Source of the DNA: Deltaproteobacteria bacterium
GTDB lineage: Bacteria > Myxococcota_A > Polyangia > Polyangiales > Houyiibacteriaceae
DNA length: 5,792 bases
Assembly (NCBI GenBank): GCA_019309605.1
Contig: JAFDFW010000148.1
Coordinates: 1-5,792 of the forward strand
Reading direction: 5' to 3'
Shown here: positions 1 to 5,675 of the stretch, piece by piece
Layout: each line of letters starts with the position of its first letter
How positions within the stretch are numbered: the stretch's first letter is position 1
The notes under the pieces: model-generated
Database searches by the model: none
What the model was told of the DNA's origin: nothing
What the model saw: only the letters and a program-made list of their open reading frames with translations
Position numbers and translations under genes: made by a program

Positions 1-1
1 C

Positions 2-382
2 GCCTTCGTCGGCTTTGGCATCCTGGGTGCCCTCGCGTACTACGAGAAGCTGATTTTCTCCTTCGGGCTGGGTGAGGCACGCATGCCGCTGGTGATGACC
101 TTTGCGGCCCTCGGCACGATTGCTGCCCTGTTCTCGCTGGTCGCACCGCGAGCCAATCGCGTCCTCTACGTAGGGTTGACGTTGTTGGCCTTTCCCATCG
201 GGTTCGTGCTTTCCTATGTGATCATGGGAACGCTGTTCTTCCTGATTATCGGACCCATTGCGGTTTTGTTCCGGATTTTCGGGAAGGACCCGATGCACCG
301 GGGTTACGAGCCGAACGCGCCTACCTATTGGGTGGAGGCGCCCCCAGCGCGAGACAAAGAGGGCTACTTCCATCAGTATTGA
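2..382 (+). CDS. sxtJ: SxtJ-family small membrane protein, 5' end missing
   Basis: Partial gene: the frame is open to the left window edge, giving 126 visible residues, so the ATG at 83 is probably internal rather than the true start. At least two strongly hydrophobic stretches are visible, one around the ATG at 83 and a long one at about 175-285. They are followed by a short polar C-terminal tail. The tail contains GKDP, then a basic stretch, then a TYW element; this GxDP...YW pattern is what I associate with the SxtJ family (named from the saxitoxin cluster, typically about 130 residues). The function is unknown. Family members commonly lie beside O-carbamoyltransferases, so a role in carbamoylating a sugar or lipid at the membrane is inferred from context only. 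The stop is followed nine bases later by the DUF5989 gene, which fits one transcript. Family call from memory; fairly sure. Confidence 0.75.
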   Translation, partial: AFVGFGILGALAYYEKLIFSFGLGEARMPLVMTFAALGTIAALFSLVAPRANRVLYVGLTLLAFPIGFVLSYVIMGTLFFLIIGPIAVLFRIFGKDPMHRGYEPNAPTYWVEAPPARDKEGYFHQY

Positions 383-391
383 GAGGCGATC

Positions 392-601
392 ATGTCCGAA
401 GATGAAAACCCCAAAGGCGACGACGAATTCCTAGCTCGGGCATCCGGCAAGCAGCGCGGGCTCGTTGCCGAGTTCATCGGCTTCCTGAAGGCAAACAAGA
501 AGTGGTGGCTGGCTCCGATCATCGTATCGATTCTGTTGCTCGGGTTGCTGGTGGTCCTCGGTGGAACCGCCGCCGCGCCGTTCATCTACACCTTGTTTTG
601 A
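392..601 (+). CDS. DUF5989-family single-pass membrane protein
   Basis: This 69-residue protein has a charged N-terminus (about residues 1-35), then KKWWLAPI (36-43), one transmembrane helix at about 41-60, and the C-terminal ending APFIYTLF (62-69). The KKWWL...APFIYTLF pattern is characteristic of DUF5989. Members I recall are about 50 residues and begin close to the KKWW element, so this copy carries roughly 20 extra polar N-terminal residues. The start is the first in frame after the upstream gene's TGA (380-382), with AGAGG at 382-386 five bases ahead. The function is unknown. It habitually accompanies SxtJ and carbamoyltransferases, and probably corresponds to the small SxtK-like partner, so it may be a membrane subunit or anchor for that enzyme (inference). 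Confidence 0.8.
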   Translation: MSEDENPKGDDEFLARASGKQRGLVAEFIGFLKANKKWWLAPIIVSILLLGLLVVLGGTAAAPFIYTLF

Positions 602-623
602 TAGGCGGGCGAAAGACGGCGAC

Positions 624-652
624 TTGCCTGGGCAACAGGTACCAGCAAATAT
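624..652 (+). promoter_or_regulatory. Weak possible internal promoter with a dyad
   Basis: TTGCCT (624-629) and AAATAT (647-652) are separated by 17 bases, giving four of six and three of six matches to sigma-70 boxes. The -35-like element lies inside a small inverted repeat, TTGCC-TG-GGCAA (624-635). The position, in the widest gap of the plus-strand block, would suit a promoter for the sugar genes. Such matches occur by chance often, so this is only a candidate. Confidence 0.15.
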
Positions 653-670
653 GTCAGTAAGCGGGCACCC

Positions 671-778
671 ATGGCAAAGCGCAAAACCAAACGACACCCC
701 GGCGTGCTGATCGTCAAACCGGATGAGAAGGCGCGTACCGCTGCGGCCACATCACAGGCCATAGGAGCTCACAAGTGA
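671..778 (+). CDS. Possible 35-residue basic mini-protein, coupled to the next gene
   Basis: ATG at 671 opens a 35-codon frame ending at TGA 776-778. The product begins MAKRKTKRHPGVLIVKPDEK and ends with an Ala/Thr/Ser-rich stretch and HK. It is strongly basic, with no membrane segment or Cys motif. Its stop overlaps the GTG start of the epimerase gene (GTGA, 775-778), a layout typical of translational coupling. Against it, I see no good Shine-Dalgarno before 671 (the preceding bases are GCGGGCACCC), and a frame this short can be chance. The basic RKxKRHPG opening resembles the N-termini of some tyrosine integrases as I remember them, so an integrase remnant is an alternative. I do not recognise a family, and the function is unknown. 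Confidence 0.35.
   Translation: MAKRKTKRHPGVLIVKPDEKARTAAATSQAIGAHK
763..767 (+). promoter_or_regulatory. RBS that supports the GTG start at 775
   Basis: AGGAG lies seven bases before GTG 775, inside the end of the 35-codon mini-frame. It is the best Shine-Dalgarno nearby and supports GTG as the epimerase start. Confidence 0.6.
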
Positions 779-1419
779 AGATTGTCGATGTCAAGGCGCT
801 CGCGATCGACGCGGTCCAGGTGGTCCGCTTCGCCCGATTCTGCGATCACCGCGGGTACTTCGCCGAACAGTACCGCCGAAGCGACTTCCGGGATCACCCC
901 GAGATGGGTTTCATGAAGGGCGTGGAGTTCCTCCAGTGTAACGAGAGCTTCTCTCGCGCCGGAACCGTCCGCGGATTGCACTTCCAGTGGAATCCCTACA
1001 TGGGCAAGCTGGTGCGCACCATCGCGGGCCGCATGGTCGACCTCGTGCTCGACATCCGCAAGGGCTCCCCCACCTATGGTAAGGCCATCGCGTACGACAT
1101 GCCCGCCAATCGGGACGGCGACACCGACGAGTGGATCTGGGTGCCGCCGGGATTCGCACACGGGAACCTCTTTCCGGAGGACAGCGTCATCGAGTACATG
1201 TGCTCGGGCGAGTACAGCCCCGGCTGCGAGGCGGGCATCTCCCCGATGGCCAGCGACATAGACTGGTCGCTGTGCGATCCGACGTTGAGGAAGCTCTTCG
1301 AAGAAACTGCGGCGAAGGCCATCATCACCGACAAGGATCGGGACGGGCTCAGCATGGAAGCGTGGGGCAGCGACGAGCGCTCCGAGAACTTCATCCACGG
1401 CAAGCTCGGCGACGCCTGA
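775..1419 (+). CDS. rfbC: dTDP-4-dehydrorhamnose 3,5-epimerase family protein (RmlC-like cupin)
   Basis: The 214-residue cytoplasmic protein belongs to the RmlC family, which inverts C3 and C5 of NDP-4-keto-6-deoxy sugars, typically dTDP-4-keto-6-deoxyglucose on the way to dTDP-L-rhamnose. Family landmarks in order: DHRGYFAEQY (24-33), VRGLHFQ (65-71) with the presumed catalytic base H69, the LDIRKGSPTYGK stretch (92-103), WVPPGFAHG (122-130), GEYSPG with the likely catalytic Y147, and TDKD with D188 as the probable partner of the His. It is longer than the usual roughly 180-185 residues, with extra sequence at the C-terminus. GTG 775 is the first start codon after the in-frame TGA at 724; the next Met is residue 44, inside conserved sequence. 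It is followed 18 bases later by the reductase gene, as in rhamnose operons. Other NDP sugars are possible substrates. Confidence 0.87.
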   Translation: MKIVDVKALAIDAVQVVRFARFCDHRGYFAEQYRRSDFRDHPEMGFMKGVEFLQCNESFSRAGTVRGLHFQWNPYMGKLVRTIAGRMVDLVLDIRKGSPTYGKAIAYDMPANRDGDTDEWIWVPPGFAHGNLFPEDSVIEYMCSGEYSPGCEAGISPMASDIDWSLCDPTLRKLFEETAAKAIITDKDRDGLSMEAWGSDERSENFIHGKLGDA

Positions 1420-1423
1420 GCCT

Positions 1424-1429
1424 GAAAGG
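1424..1429 (+). promoter_or_regulatory. RBS that supports the TTG start at 1438
   Basis: GAAAGG lies eight bases before TTG 1438, within the 18-base gap after the epimerase stop. It supports this rare start, which is the only one in frame upstream of the Rossmann motif. Confidence 0.55.
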
Positions 1430-1437
1430 CAATCACA

Positions 1438-2157
1438 TTGTCTAGCGATCCCAAGATTCTGTTCACCGGTGGAAGCGGCCTGCTCGGCAGCGAGATCCGC
1501 AGCCACCTGCCCGACGCCCTCTATCCGAGCTCCGCGGAGTTCGACGTCTCCAATCTCGAGCAGATGGAGGCATGGGCGAGCTCGCACGAGTTCGATCAGG
1601 TGGTTCACGCAGCCGCGTTCACCTCGCCGCCCCGAATCGACGAAGATCCGATCCGGGCCATCGACGCCAACATCATCGGCACAGCCAATGTGGTGAAGCT
1701 CTGCGCCACCCGGAGTCTGCGCCTCATCTACATCAGCACCGACTATGTATTCAAGGGCGACAAGGGCAGCTACCGCGAGGATGATCCCGTCAATCCGGTG
1801 AACAAGTACGCGTGGTCGAAGCTCGGCGGCGAGTGCGCGGCCCGGCTCTACGACAAGGCTCTCATCGTTCGGACCAGCTTCGGCCCGAACGAATTCCCCT
1901 TCGAGAAGGCCTTCGTGGACCAGTGGACCAGCCGCGAGAGCGTCGCGGTCCTCGCCGAGAAGATCGCCAAGCTGACCCGGATCGAGGCGACGGGCACCCT
2001 GCACGTAGGCGGCAAGCGCCGCAGCGTGATGGAGTACGCCCAGGGCCTCGACCCCTCCAGGGAAATCAAGGAGCTGTCGATCAACGAAGTCAGCTTCGAC
2101 GTCCCGGTAGATACGTCGCTCGACTGCGGACGCTACGACGAACTGATCGACGGTTGA
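1438..2157 (+). CDS. Short RmlD-like NDP-4-keto-sugar reductase (SDR, sugar-nucleotide binding)
   Basis: The 239-residue cytoplasmic Rossmann-fold protein shows TGGSGLLG (10-17, GxxGxxG dinucleotide loop), VVHAAAFT (55-62), YISTDYVFKG (98-107) with the catalytic Ser/Thr, and YAWSK (124-128) with Y124 and K128 of the SDR pair. The STDYVF and YAxSK context is typical of RmlD, which reduces dTDP-4-keto-L-rhamnose with NAD(P)H. It is about 50-60 residues shorter than the usual 290-300; the loss lies after the RTSF segment (145-148), where the substrate domain normally sits, so the substrate may differ. There is no frameshift: the frame is continuous and the C-terminal part (LHVGG, 188-192) still looks like the family. 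The TTG start is the first after an in-frame TGA at 1423; the next Met (43) would remove the Rossmann loop. Its place directly after the epimerase suggests consecutive reactions. Confidence 0.8.
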   Translation: MSSDPKILFTGGSGLLGSEIRSHLPDALYPSSAEFDVSNLEQMEAWASSHEFDQVVHAAAFTSPPRIDEDPIRAIDANIIGTANVVKLCATRSLRLIYISTDYVFKGDKGSYREDDPVNPVNKYAWSKLGGECAARLYDKALIVRTSFGPNEFPFEKAFVDQWTSRESVAVLAEKIAKLTRIEATGTLHVGGKRRSVMEYAQGLDPSREIKELSINEVSFDVPVDTSLDCGRYDELIDG

Positions 2158-2162
2158 CTCAC

Positions 2163-2169
2163 AGGAAGG
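2163..2169 (+). promoter_or_regulatory. RBS that supports the GTG start at 2177
   Basis: AGGAAGG lies seven bases before GTG 2177 in the 19-base gap between genes. It is the strongest Shine-Dalgarno of the sugar block. Confidence 0.65.
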
Positions 2170-2176
2170 CAAAAAG

Positions 2177-3133
2177 GTGAAGATTCTCCTCGCCGGCGGC
2201 GCCGGTTACATCGGCTCCTCTCTCATTCCGGTCCTGCTCGAGCACGGCTACACGACGGATGTGGTCGATCTCATGTGGTTCGGAAACAGCATCCCCGACA
2301 CCGTCAACATCCGCCGCCAGGACATCTTCGACCTGAAGGAGGTCGACGTCAGCGGCTACGACCAGGTGATCTTCCTGGCGGGCCTGTCCAACGATCCGAT
2401 GGCCGAGTTCGACCCCTCGAGGAACTTCGTCTCCAACGGAGCCTGCCCCTCCTACCTGGCCTACATATGCAAACGAGCCGGAGTCCGGCGCTTCATCTAC
2501 GCCTCCTCTTGCTCGGTGTACGGCTACACGGTGAATGAGCTCTACGATGAGGAGAGCCCGGTGACCTGCGGCTACCCCTACGGAGTCTCCAAGCTCCAGG
2601 GCGAGCGGGGTGTGCTGCAGCTGGCAGACGACGATTTCTCCGTCATCGCCCTGCGCCAGGGGACCCTCTCCGGACACAGCCCGCGCATGCGGCTTGATCT
2701 CATCGTCAACACGATGTTCAAGGCGGCCATGACCGAGCGCCACGTCACGGTCAACAACCCCTCCATCTGGCGCCCGATCCTCGACATCCGGGACGCCCAG
2801 AACGCCTACCTTCGGGCGATTCAGGCGGACATCTCCCAGAGCGGCGTCTTCAATGTCGCGTCGGACAACTACACCGTTGGCCAAGTGGGCGACCTGGTGA
2901 AGAGCGAAGTAGAGCGCCTGACCGGAGAGAAGGTCGCGATCACGATCAAGAACATCAGCGACTTCCGCAACTACAAGGTGAGCTTTTCAAAGGCCAAGAC
3001 CTACCTCGGCTTCCAGCCCCAGTACGACGTGAAGGACATCATCGACGACCTCTTCTCCCATCGGGAGGAGTATGGAGACTACGATCGCGACGAGTTCTAC
3101 AACATCCGGGCCTTCAAGCGGCTCTTCGGATAG
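2177..3133 (+). CDS. NAD-dependent epimerase/dehydratase (extended SDR, nucleotide sugar)
   Basis: The 318-residue cytoplasmic protein is a full-length extended SDR. Landmarks: GGAGYIG (7-13) for NAD(P); FLAGLSNDP (66-74) in place of the usual HxAA segment; SSCSVYG (110-116) with the catalytic Ser; YPYGVSK (133-139) with Y135 and K139; RQGTLSG (160-166); and WRPILDIRD (198-206), the substrate-domain equivalent of the family's later conserved block. Such enzymes perform 4-epimerisation, 4,6-dehydration or 4-keto reduction of nucleotide sugars; the sequence alone does not tell me which. The LSNDP variant recurs in a subgroup of glycan-cluster SDRs that I cannot assign to a substrate. The GTG start is the only one between the in-frame TGA at 2144 and the Rossmann loop (next Met is residue 33). 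It sits between the reductase and glycosyltransferase genes and is presumably co-transcribed with both. Confidence 0.85.
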   Translation: MKILLAGGAGYIGSSLIPVLLEHGYTTDVVDLMWFGNSIPDTVNIRRQDIFDLKEVDVSGYDQVIFLAGLSNDPMAEFDPSRNFVSNGACPSYLAYICKRAGVRRFIYASSCSVYGYTVNELYDEESPVTCGYPYGVSKLQGERGVLQLADDDFSVIALRQGTLSGHSPRMRLDLIVNTMFKAAMTERHVTVNNPSIWRPILDIRDAQNAYLRAIQADISQSGVFNVASDNYTVGQVGDLVKSEVERLTGEKVAITIKNISDFRNYKVSFSKAKTYLGFQPQYDVKDIIDDLFSHREEYGDYDRDEFYNIRAFKRLFG

Positions 3134-3135
3134 GC

Positions 3136-3139
3136 GAGG
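3136..3139 (+). promoter_or_regulatory. RBS that supports the GTG start at 3146
   Basis: GAGG lies six bases before GTG 3146 in the 12-base intergenic gap, immediately after the upstream TAG. Confidence 0.5.
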
Positions 3140-3145
3140 TCCAAC

Positions 3146-4132
3146 GTGGAGAACACCGACGTCGATGTCTCGATCATCGTTGTTGCATGGAACGTGCGCG
3201 ACCTGGTCTACGACTGCCTGAAGTCGACATACGAGCAGACCCGAGACGTCGATTTCGAGGTCATCTACGTCGACAATGCCTCCGTGGACGGAAGCCTGGA
3301 GATGGTCCGGAACGAGTTTCCGGAAGCCCGGACCATCGCGAACAGCGAGAACCTCGGCTTCATCAAGGCCAACAATCAAGCCATCGAAGTCGCTCGCGGG
3401 CGCTACGTGCTGCTATTGAATTCGGACACGCTGGTGCTCGATGGGGCGATCCAGAAGACCGTGGCCTTCGCGGACCAGCACCCGGACGCCGCCGTGGTCG
3501 GCTGCAAGGTGCTCAATCGCGACCGGACCCTTCAGCGGTCCTGCTTCATGTTCCCTTCACCGCTAAACACCATCCTGGCGGCAAGCTACCTCTATCAGAT
3601 CTTTCCGCGCAGCAGGTTCTTCGGCCGCGAGTACATGACCTGGTGCGACTTCGACGAGGTCCGTGAGGTCGAGACCGTGTGTGGCTGCTACTCCCTCGTC
3701 CGCAAGACGGCCATCGACGAGGTGGGGATGATGGATCCCACCTACTTCGTCTACGGCGACGACCCCGACTGGTGCTACCGCTTCAAGGAGAAGGGCTGGA
3801 AGCGCCTCTTCACGCCGGACGCAACCATCGTCCACTACGGCGGTCAGACGACGAAGCAGATGTCGGACGAATTCCTGCTTCAGCTCGTGGGAACCAAGCT
3901 CCTCTTCATCCGAATCCATCAGGGCGAGCTGCCCTTCCTGCTCTCGCGGCTTGCAATGGCCTTCTACTTCCTGCTGCGGGTCCCCTACTGGCTGATCCAC
4001 GACATCATCCGTCCCGGGGTCGAGAAGCGGACCAAGAAGCCGGTTCGCACCTACCTCGCGGGCACCTGGTACTGCCTGACCGACTGGAAGAAGCTCTTCA
4101 TGAACCCGAGCCTCATCGAACGTCGCTTCTGA
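3146..4132 (+). CDS. Family 2 glycosyltransferase, rhamnosyltransferase-like, with membrane-associated tail
   Basis: The 328-residue GT-A enzyme shows the opening strand VSIIVVAWN (8-16), VDNASVDGS (42-50), ENLGFIKANN (68-77), LLNSDT (90-95; NSD is the DxD-like metal/nucleotide site), GCYSLVRKTAIDEVG (180-194), YGDDPDWCYRFKEKGW (203-218) with the acidic cluster D205/D206/D208 that should supply the catalytic base, and VHYGGQTT (229-236). This order matches WbbL-type GT2 enzymes that transfer rhamnose or related deoxysugars from dTDP donors. Residues about 263-288 are hydrophobic with a few charges, suggesting peripheral or single-pass membrane attachment on the cytoplasmic face, followed by a basic tail. 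Donor and acceptor are inferred: an upstream RmlC/RmlD-like pair makes a deoxysugar donor plausible. GTG 3146 is forced by the in-frame TAG at 3131; the next Met is residue 53, past conserved sequence. Confidence 0.87.
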   Translation: MENTDVDVSIIVVAWNVRDLVYDCLKSTYEQTRDVDFEVIYVDNASVDGSLEMVRNEFPEARTIANSENLGFIKANNQAIEVARGRYVLLLNSDTLVLDGAIQKTVAFADQHPDAAVVGCKVLNRDRTLQRSCFMFPSPLNTILAASYLYQIFPRSRFFGREYMTWCDFDEVREVETVCGCYSLVRKTAIDEVGMMDPTYFVYGDDPDWCYRFKEKGWKRLFTPDATIVHYGGQTTKQMSDEFLLQLVGTKLLFIRIHQGELPFLLSRLAMAFYFLLRVPYWLIHDIIRPGVEKRTKKPVRTYLAGTWYCLTDWKKLFMNPSLIERRF

Positions 4133-4235
4133 TCCCGAAGGCTCAGTTCCGCCAGACAGGGGCCGCCAGCAGCGGTATGGGGTTGGCTCCGTCCACGTCG
4201 CGGTCTCAAGTCATCGACGCAACAGCCAAGACAGT

Positions 4236-4251
4236 GCGATAGGAAAATCGC
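4236..4251. repeat. Small hairpin in the convergent gap
   Basis: GCGAT (4236-4240) and ATCGC (4247-4251) form a perfect 5-bp stem with a 6-base loop. There is no T-run on either side, so it is not a convincing intrinsic terminator for either the glycosyltransferase or the P450. The rest of 4133-4302 shows no better terminator. Confidence 0.2.
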
Positions 4252-4268
4252 AATGAGGAGGCCAAAAG

Positions 4269-4349
4269 ATGGGGCGTCAAGAAGCGGCACGAGCAACCAC
4301 TTTCACCGAGGCACCAACCGCAGCGGCAGATTATCGAGCGGTCTCGTAA
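4269..4349 (+). other. 26-codon open frame behind a strong Shine-Dalgarno
   Basis: AGGAGG (4256-4261) stands seven bases before ATG 4269, the best ribosome-binding site in the window, yet the frame reads only 26 codons (beginning MGRQEAARATTFTEAPTAAA) before TAA at 4347-4349. The last 47 bases overlap the 3' end of the P450 gene on the other strand. A second start, ATG 4253, opens a 42-codon frame to TAG at 4381. It could be a cut-off start of a former fifth gene in the sugar block, a real tiny gene, or coincidence. No family is recognised. Confidence 0.2.
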
Positions 4350-5667
4350 ACGGAAAGTGCTGCAGCTTCGCCGGGAAGTAGTCGTCCTCGGCAAATTCGA
4401 TCTGGTACTTCCCGATTAGCTCGCGGAAGGTCAGCAAGAAGAGCATGCGGGCGAAGTGCATTCCGATGCACTTGTGGGCGCCTCCGCCAAAGGGGATCCA
4501 CATGAAGTTGTGCTTGCGGTGTTCGCTGACTTCTTCGGAGAACCGCGTCGGGTCGAATGTGGCAGGATCCCGCCACCACTTCTTCAAACGATGGATGTAG
4601 GTTCCCGGAACGCAGATCATCGTGTCCGCCGGAACTCGGATGCCACCGATCTCGCAATCGCGAATTGTACGGCGAAGAAGGAGCGGGACCGGTGGGTGCA
4701 TGCGCACCGTTTCGTAGAACACGCCGATGAGACCGTTCATCGAATGGAATATGGTTTCAAAGTCGAGATCACGCGGCCAGTGCTGCACCTCGTCCGCGAG
4801 CGCGGATTGCAGCGGGCGGTCGTTGCAGAGGTAGTAGGCCGCCATCGTTGCCGCGCTCGTCGTCGTGTCGTGCGCAGCCAACATCAGGAAGACCATGTGA
4901 TCCGCGATGTCTTCGTGAGAGTAATACTCTCCGTCTTCCTTCTTCTCTCTACAGAAGTGCGCGAACACGTCTTCATCGTCCGACGCACGCTTCTTGTCGA
5001 TCAGCTCCATGAAGAAGCGTTTTAAGTAGCGACGTCCTTCCAATCCGCGATGGTACAGAAAGCCCGGTGCATCGATGCGAACGACCCCCAGCGCACCTTC
5101 CATCATATCGGTGAACGCTCGGCTGATTTTCGGAACTTGGCTCTCCGAGTCGTCGACCCAACAGAACACCTCGAACGCGATGTCCAACAACAACCGCTTC
5201 ACTTCGTCGTAAAATGAAATCCTGTCTTGGGCTGCCCACCGCTGCACGGTCTTCCCGACGATGGCCTGAATCTTCGTCGCGTACGCGCGCATCGCAGGTG
5301 GCTTGAATGAGCTCTGCATGATGCCGCGGTGCACGCGGTGCTCGTCGTAGTCGCGCATCACGAGGCCGCCCTGAAAGAAATCCGCCATGACGGTCTGCCA
5401 ACCCATCTTGGTCGAGAAGTTCTTTTCGCGATCCAGAAGAACCCGCTGCGCGTAGTCGGGATGCAACAACAGCACGCACTTGCTGCCGGTGATCGAAATG
5501 CGACTGATGGGGCCGTACTTCTCGTAGTGCTCGTCGAACAGGGTGTGCGGATCGCGAAAGATGTCCCAGGTCTTGCCTACGAACGGCCAACCGTAGTCGC
5601 CGCGCATGTGGCTCAGGTTCCGATTGGCGGGTCGTTCGTCGTAGGGGAGCTCACTCGCCTGGTCCAT
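4303..5667 (-). CDS. Cytochrome P450 monooxygenase
   Basis: The complete 454-residue P450 would bind heme through C400 and insert one oxygen atom into a substrate using electrons from a ferredoxin or flavodoxin system, none of which is encoded here. Landmarks: GDYGWPFVG near the N-terminus (23-31); the helix C region with H110, H113 and R114; the I-helix oxygen-activation motif AAHDTTTS (264-271); ExxR as ETVR (319-322); FDPTRF (371-376), the PERF equivalent; and the heme loop FGGGAHKCIG (393-402). There is no N-terminal membrane anchor, so it should be soluble or peripheral. KC rather than RxC in the loop recalls the CYP51/CYP26/CYP120-like side of the superfamily, but I cannot assign a CYP family or substrate. 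ATG 5667 is the first start after an in-frame stop at 5716-5718; no good Shine-Dalgarno precedes it. It is convergent with the sugar genes and hence separately transcribed. Confidence 0.95.
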   Translation of the reverse strand: MDQASELPYDERPANRNLSHMRGDYGWPFVGKTWDIFRDPHTLFDEHYEKYGPISRISITGSKCVLLLHPDYAQRVLLDREKNFSTKMGWQTVMADFFQGGLVMRDYDEHRVHRGIMQSSFKPPAMRAYATKIQAIVGKTVQRWAAQDRISFYDEVKRLLLDIAFEVFCWVDDSESQVPKISRAFTDMMEGALGVVRIDAPGFLYHRGLEGRRYLKRFFMELIDKKRASDDEDVFAHFCREKKEDGEYYSHEDIADHMVFLMLAAHDTTTSAATMAAYYLCNDRPLQSALADEVQHWPRDLDFETIFHSMNGLIGVFYETVRMHPPVPLLLRRTIRDCEIGGIRVPADTMICVPGTYIHRLKKWWRDPATFDPTRFSEEVSEHRKHNFMWIPFGGGAHKCIGMHFARMLFLLTFRELIGKYQIEFAEDDYFPAKLQHFPFTRPLDNLPLRLVPR

Positions 5668-5675
5668 CCATCGTG

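Noticed and set aside
83..382. A complete 99-residue protein starting at ATG 83
   Set aside because: The frame stays open to the window edge, and SxtJ proteins are usually about 130 residues, so the real start is most likely upstream.
769..2172. A 467-codon open frame on the minus strand opposite the epimerase and reductase genes
   Set aside because: Long antisense frames are common opposite GC-rich genes. The translation shows no family motif and it covers two genes with clear catalytic residues.
2159..2884. A 241-codon minus-strand frame opposite the SDR gene
   Set aside because: It is a shadow of the plus-strand SDR, with low-complexity Val/Asp/Gly-rich translation and no motif.
4163..4175. 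CCGC-N5-GCGG as a terminator for the glycosyltransferase transcript
   Set aside because: The stem is only four base pairs and has no T-run; chance is the simpler explanation.
3679..4242. A 187-codon plus-strand frame overlapping the glycosyltransferase end
   Set aside because: It is an out-of-frame Arg/Leu/His-rich translation of the glycosyltransferase gene with no recognisable domain.
4456..5025. Plus-strand frame of 189 codons inside the P450
   Set aside because: It lies antisense to the P450 core and has no recognisable motif.
5605..5607. Met21 as alternative P450 start
   Set aside because: No Shine-Dalgarno lies before it, and ATG 5667 is the first start after an in-frame stop; the shorter form is possible but less likely.
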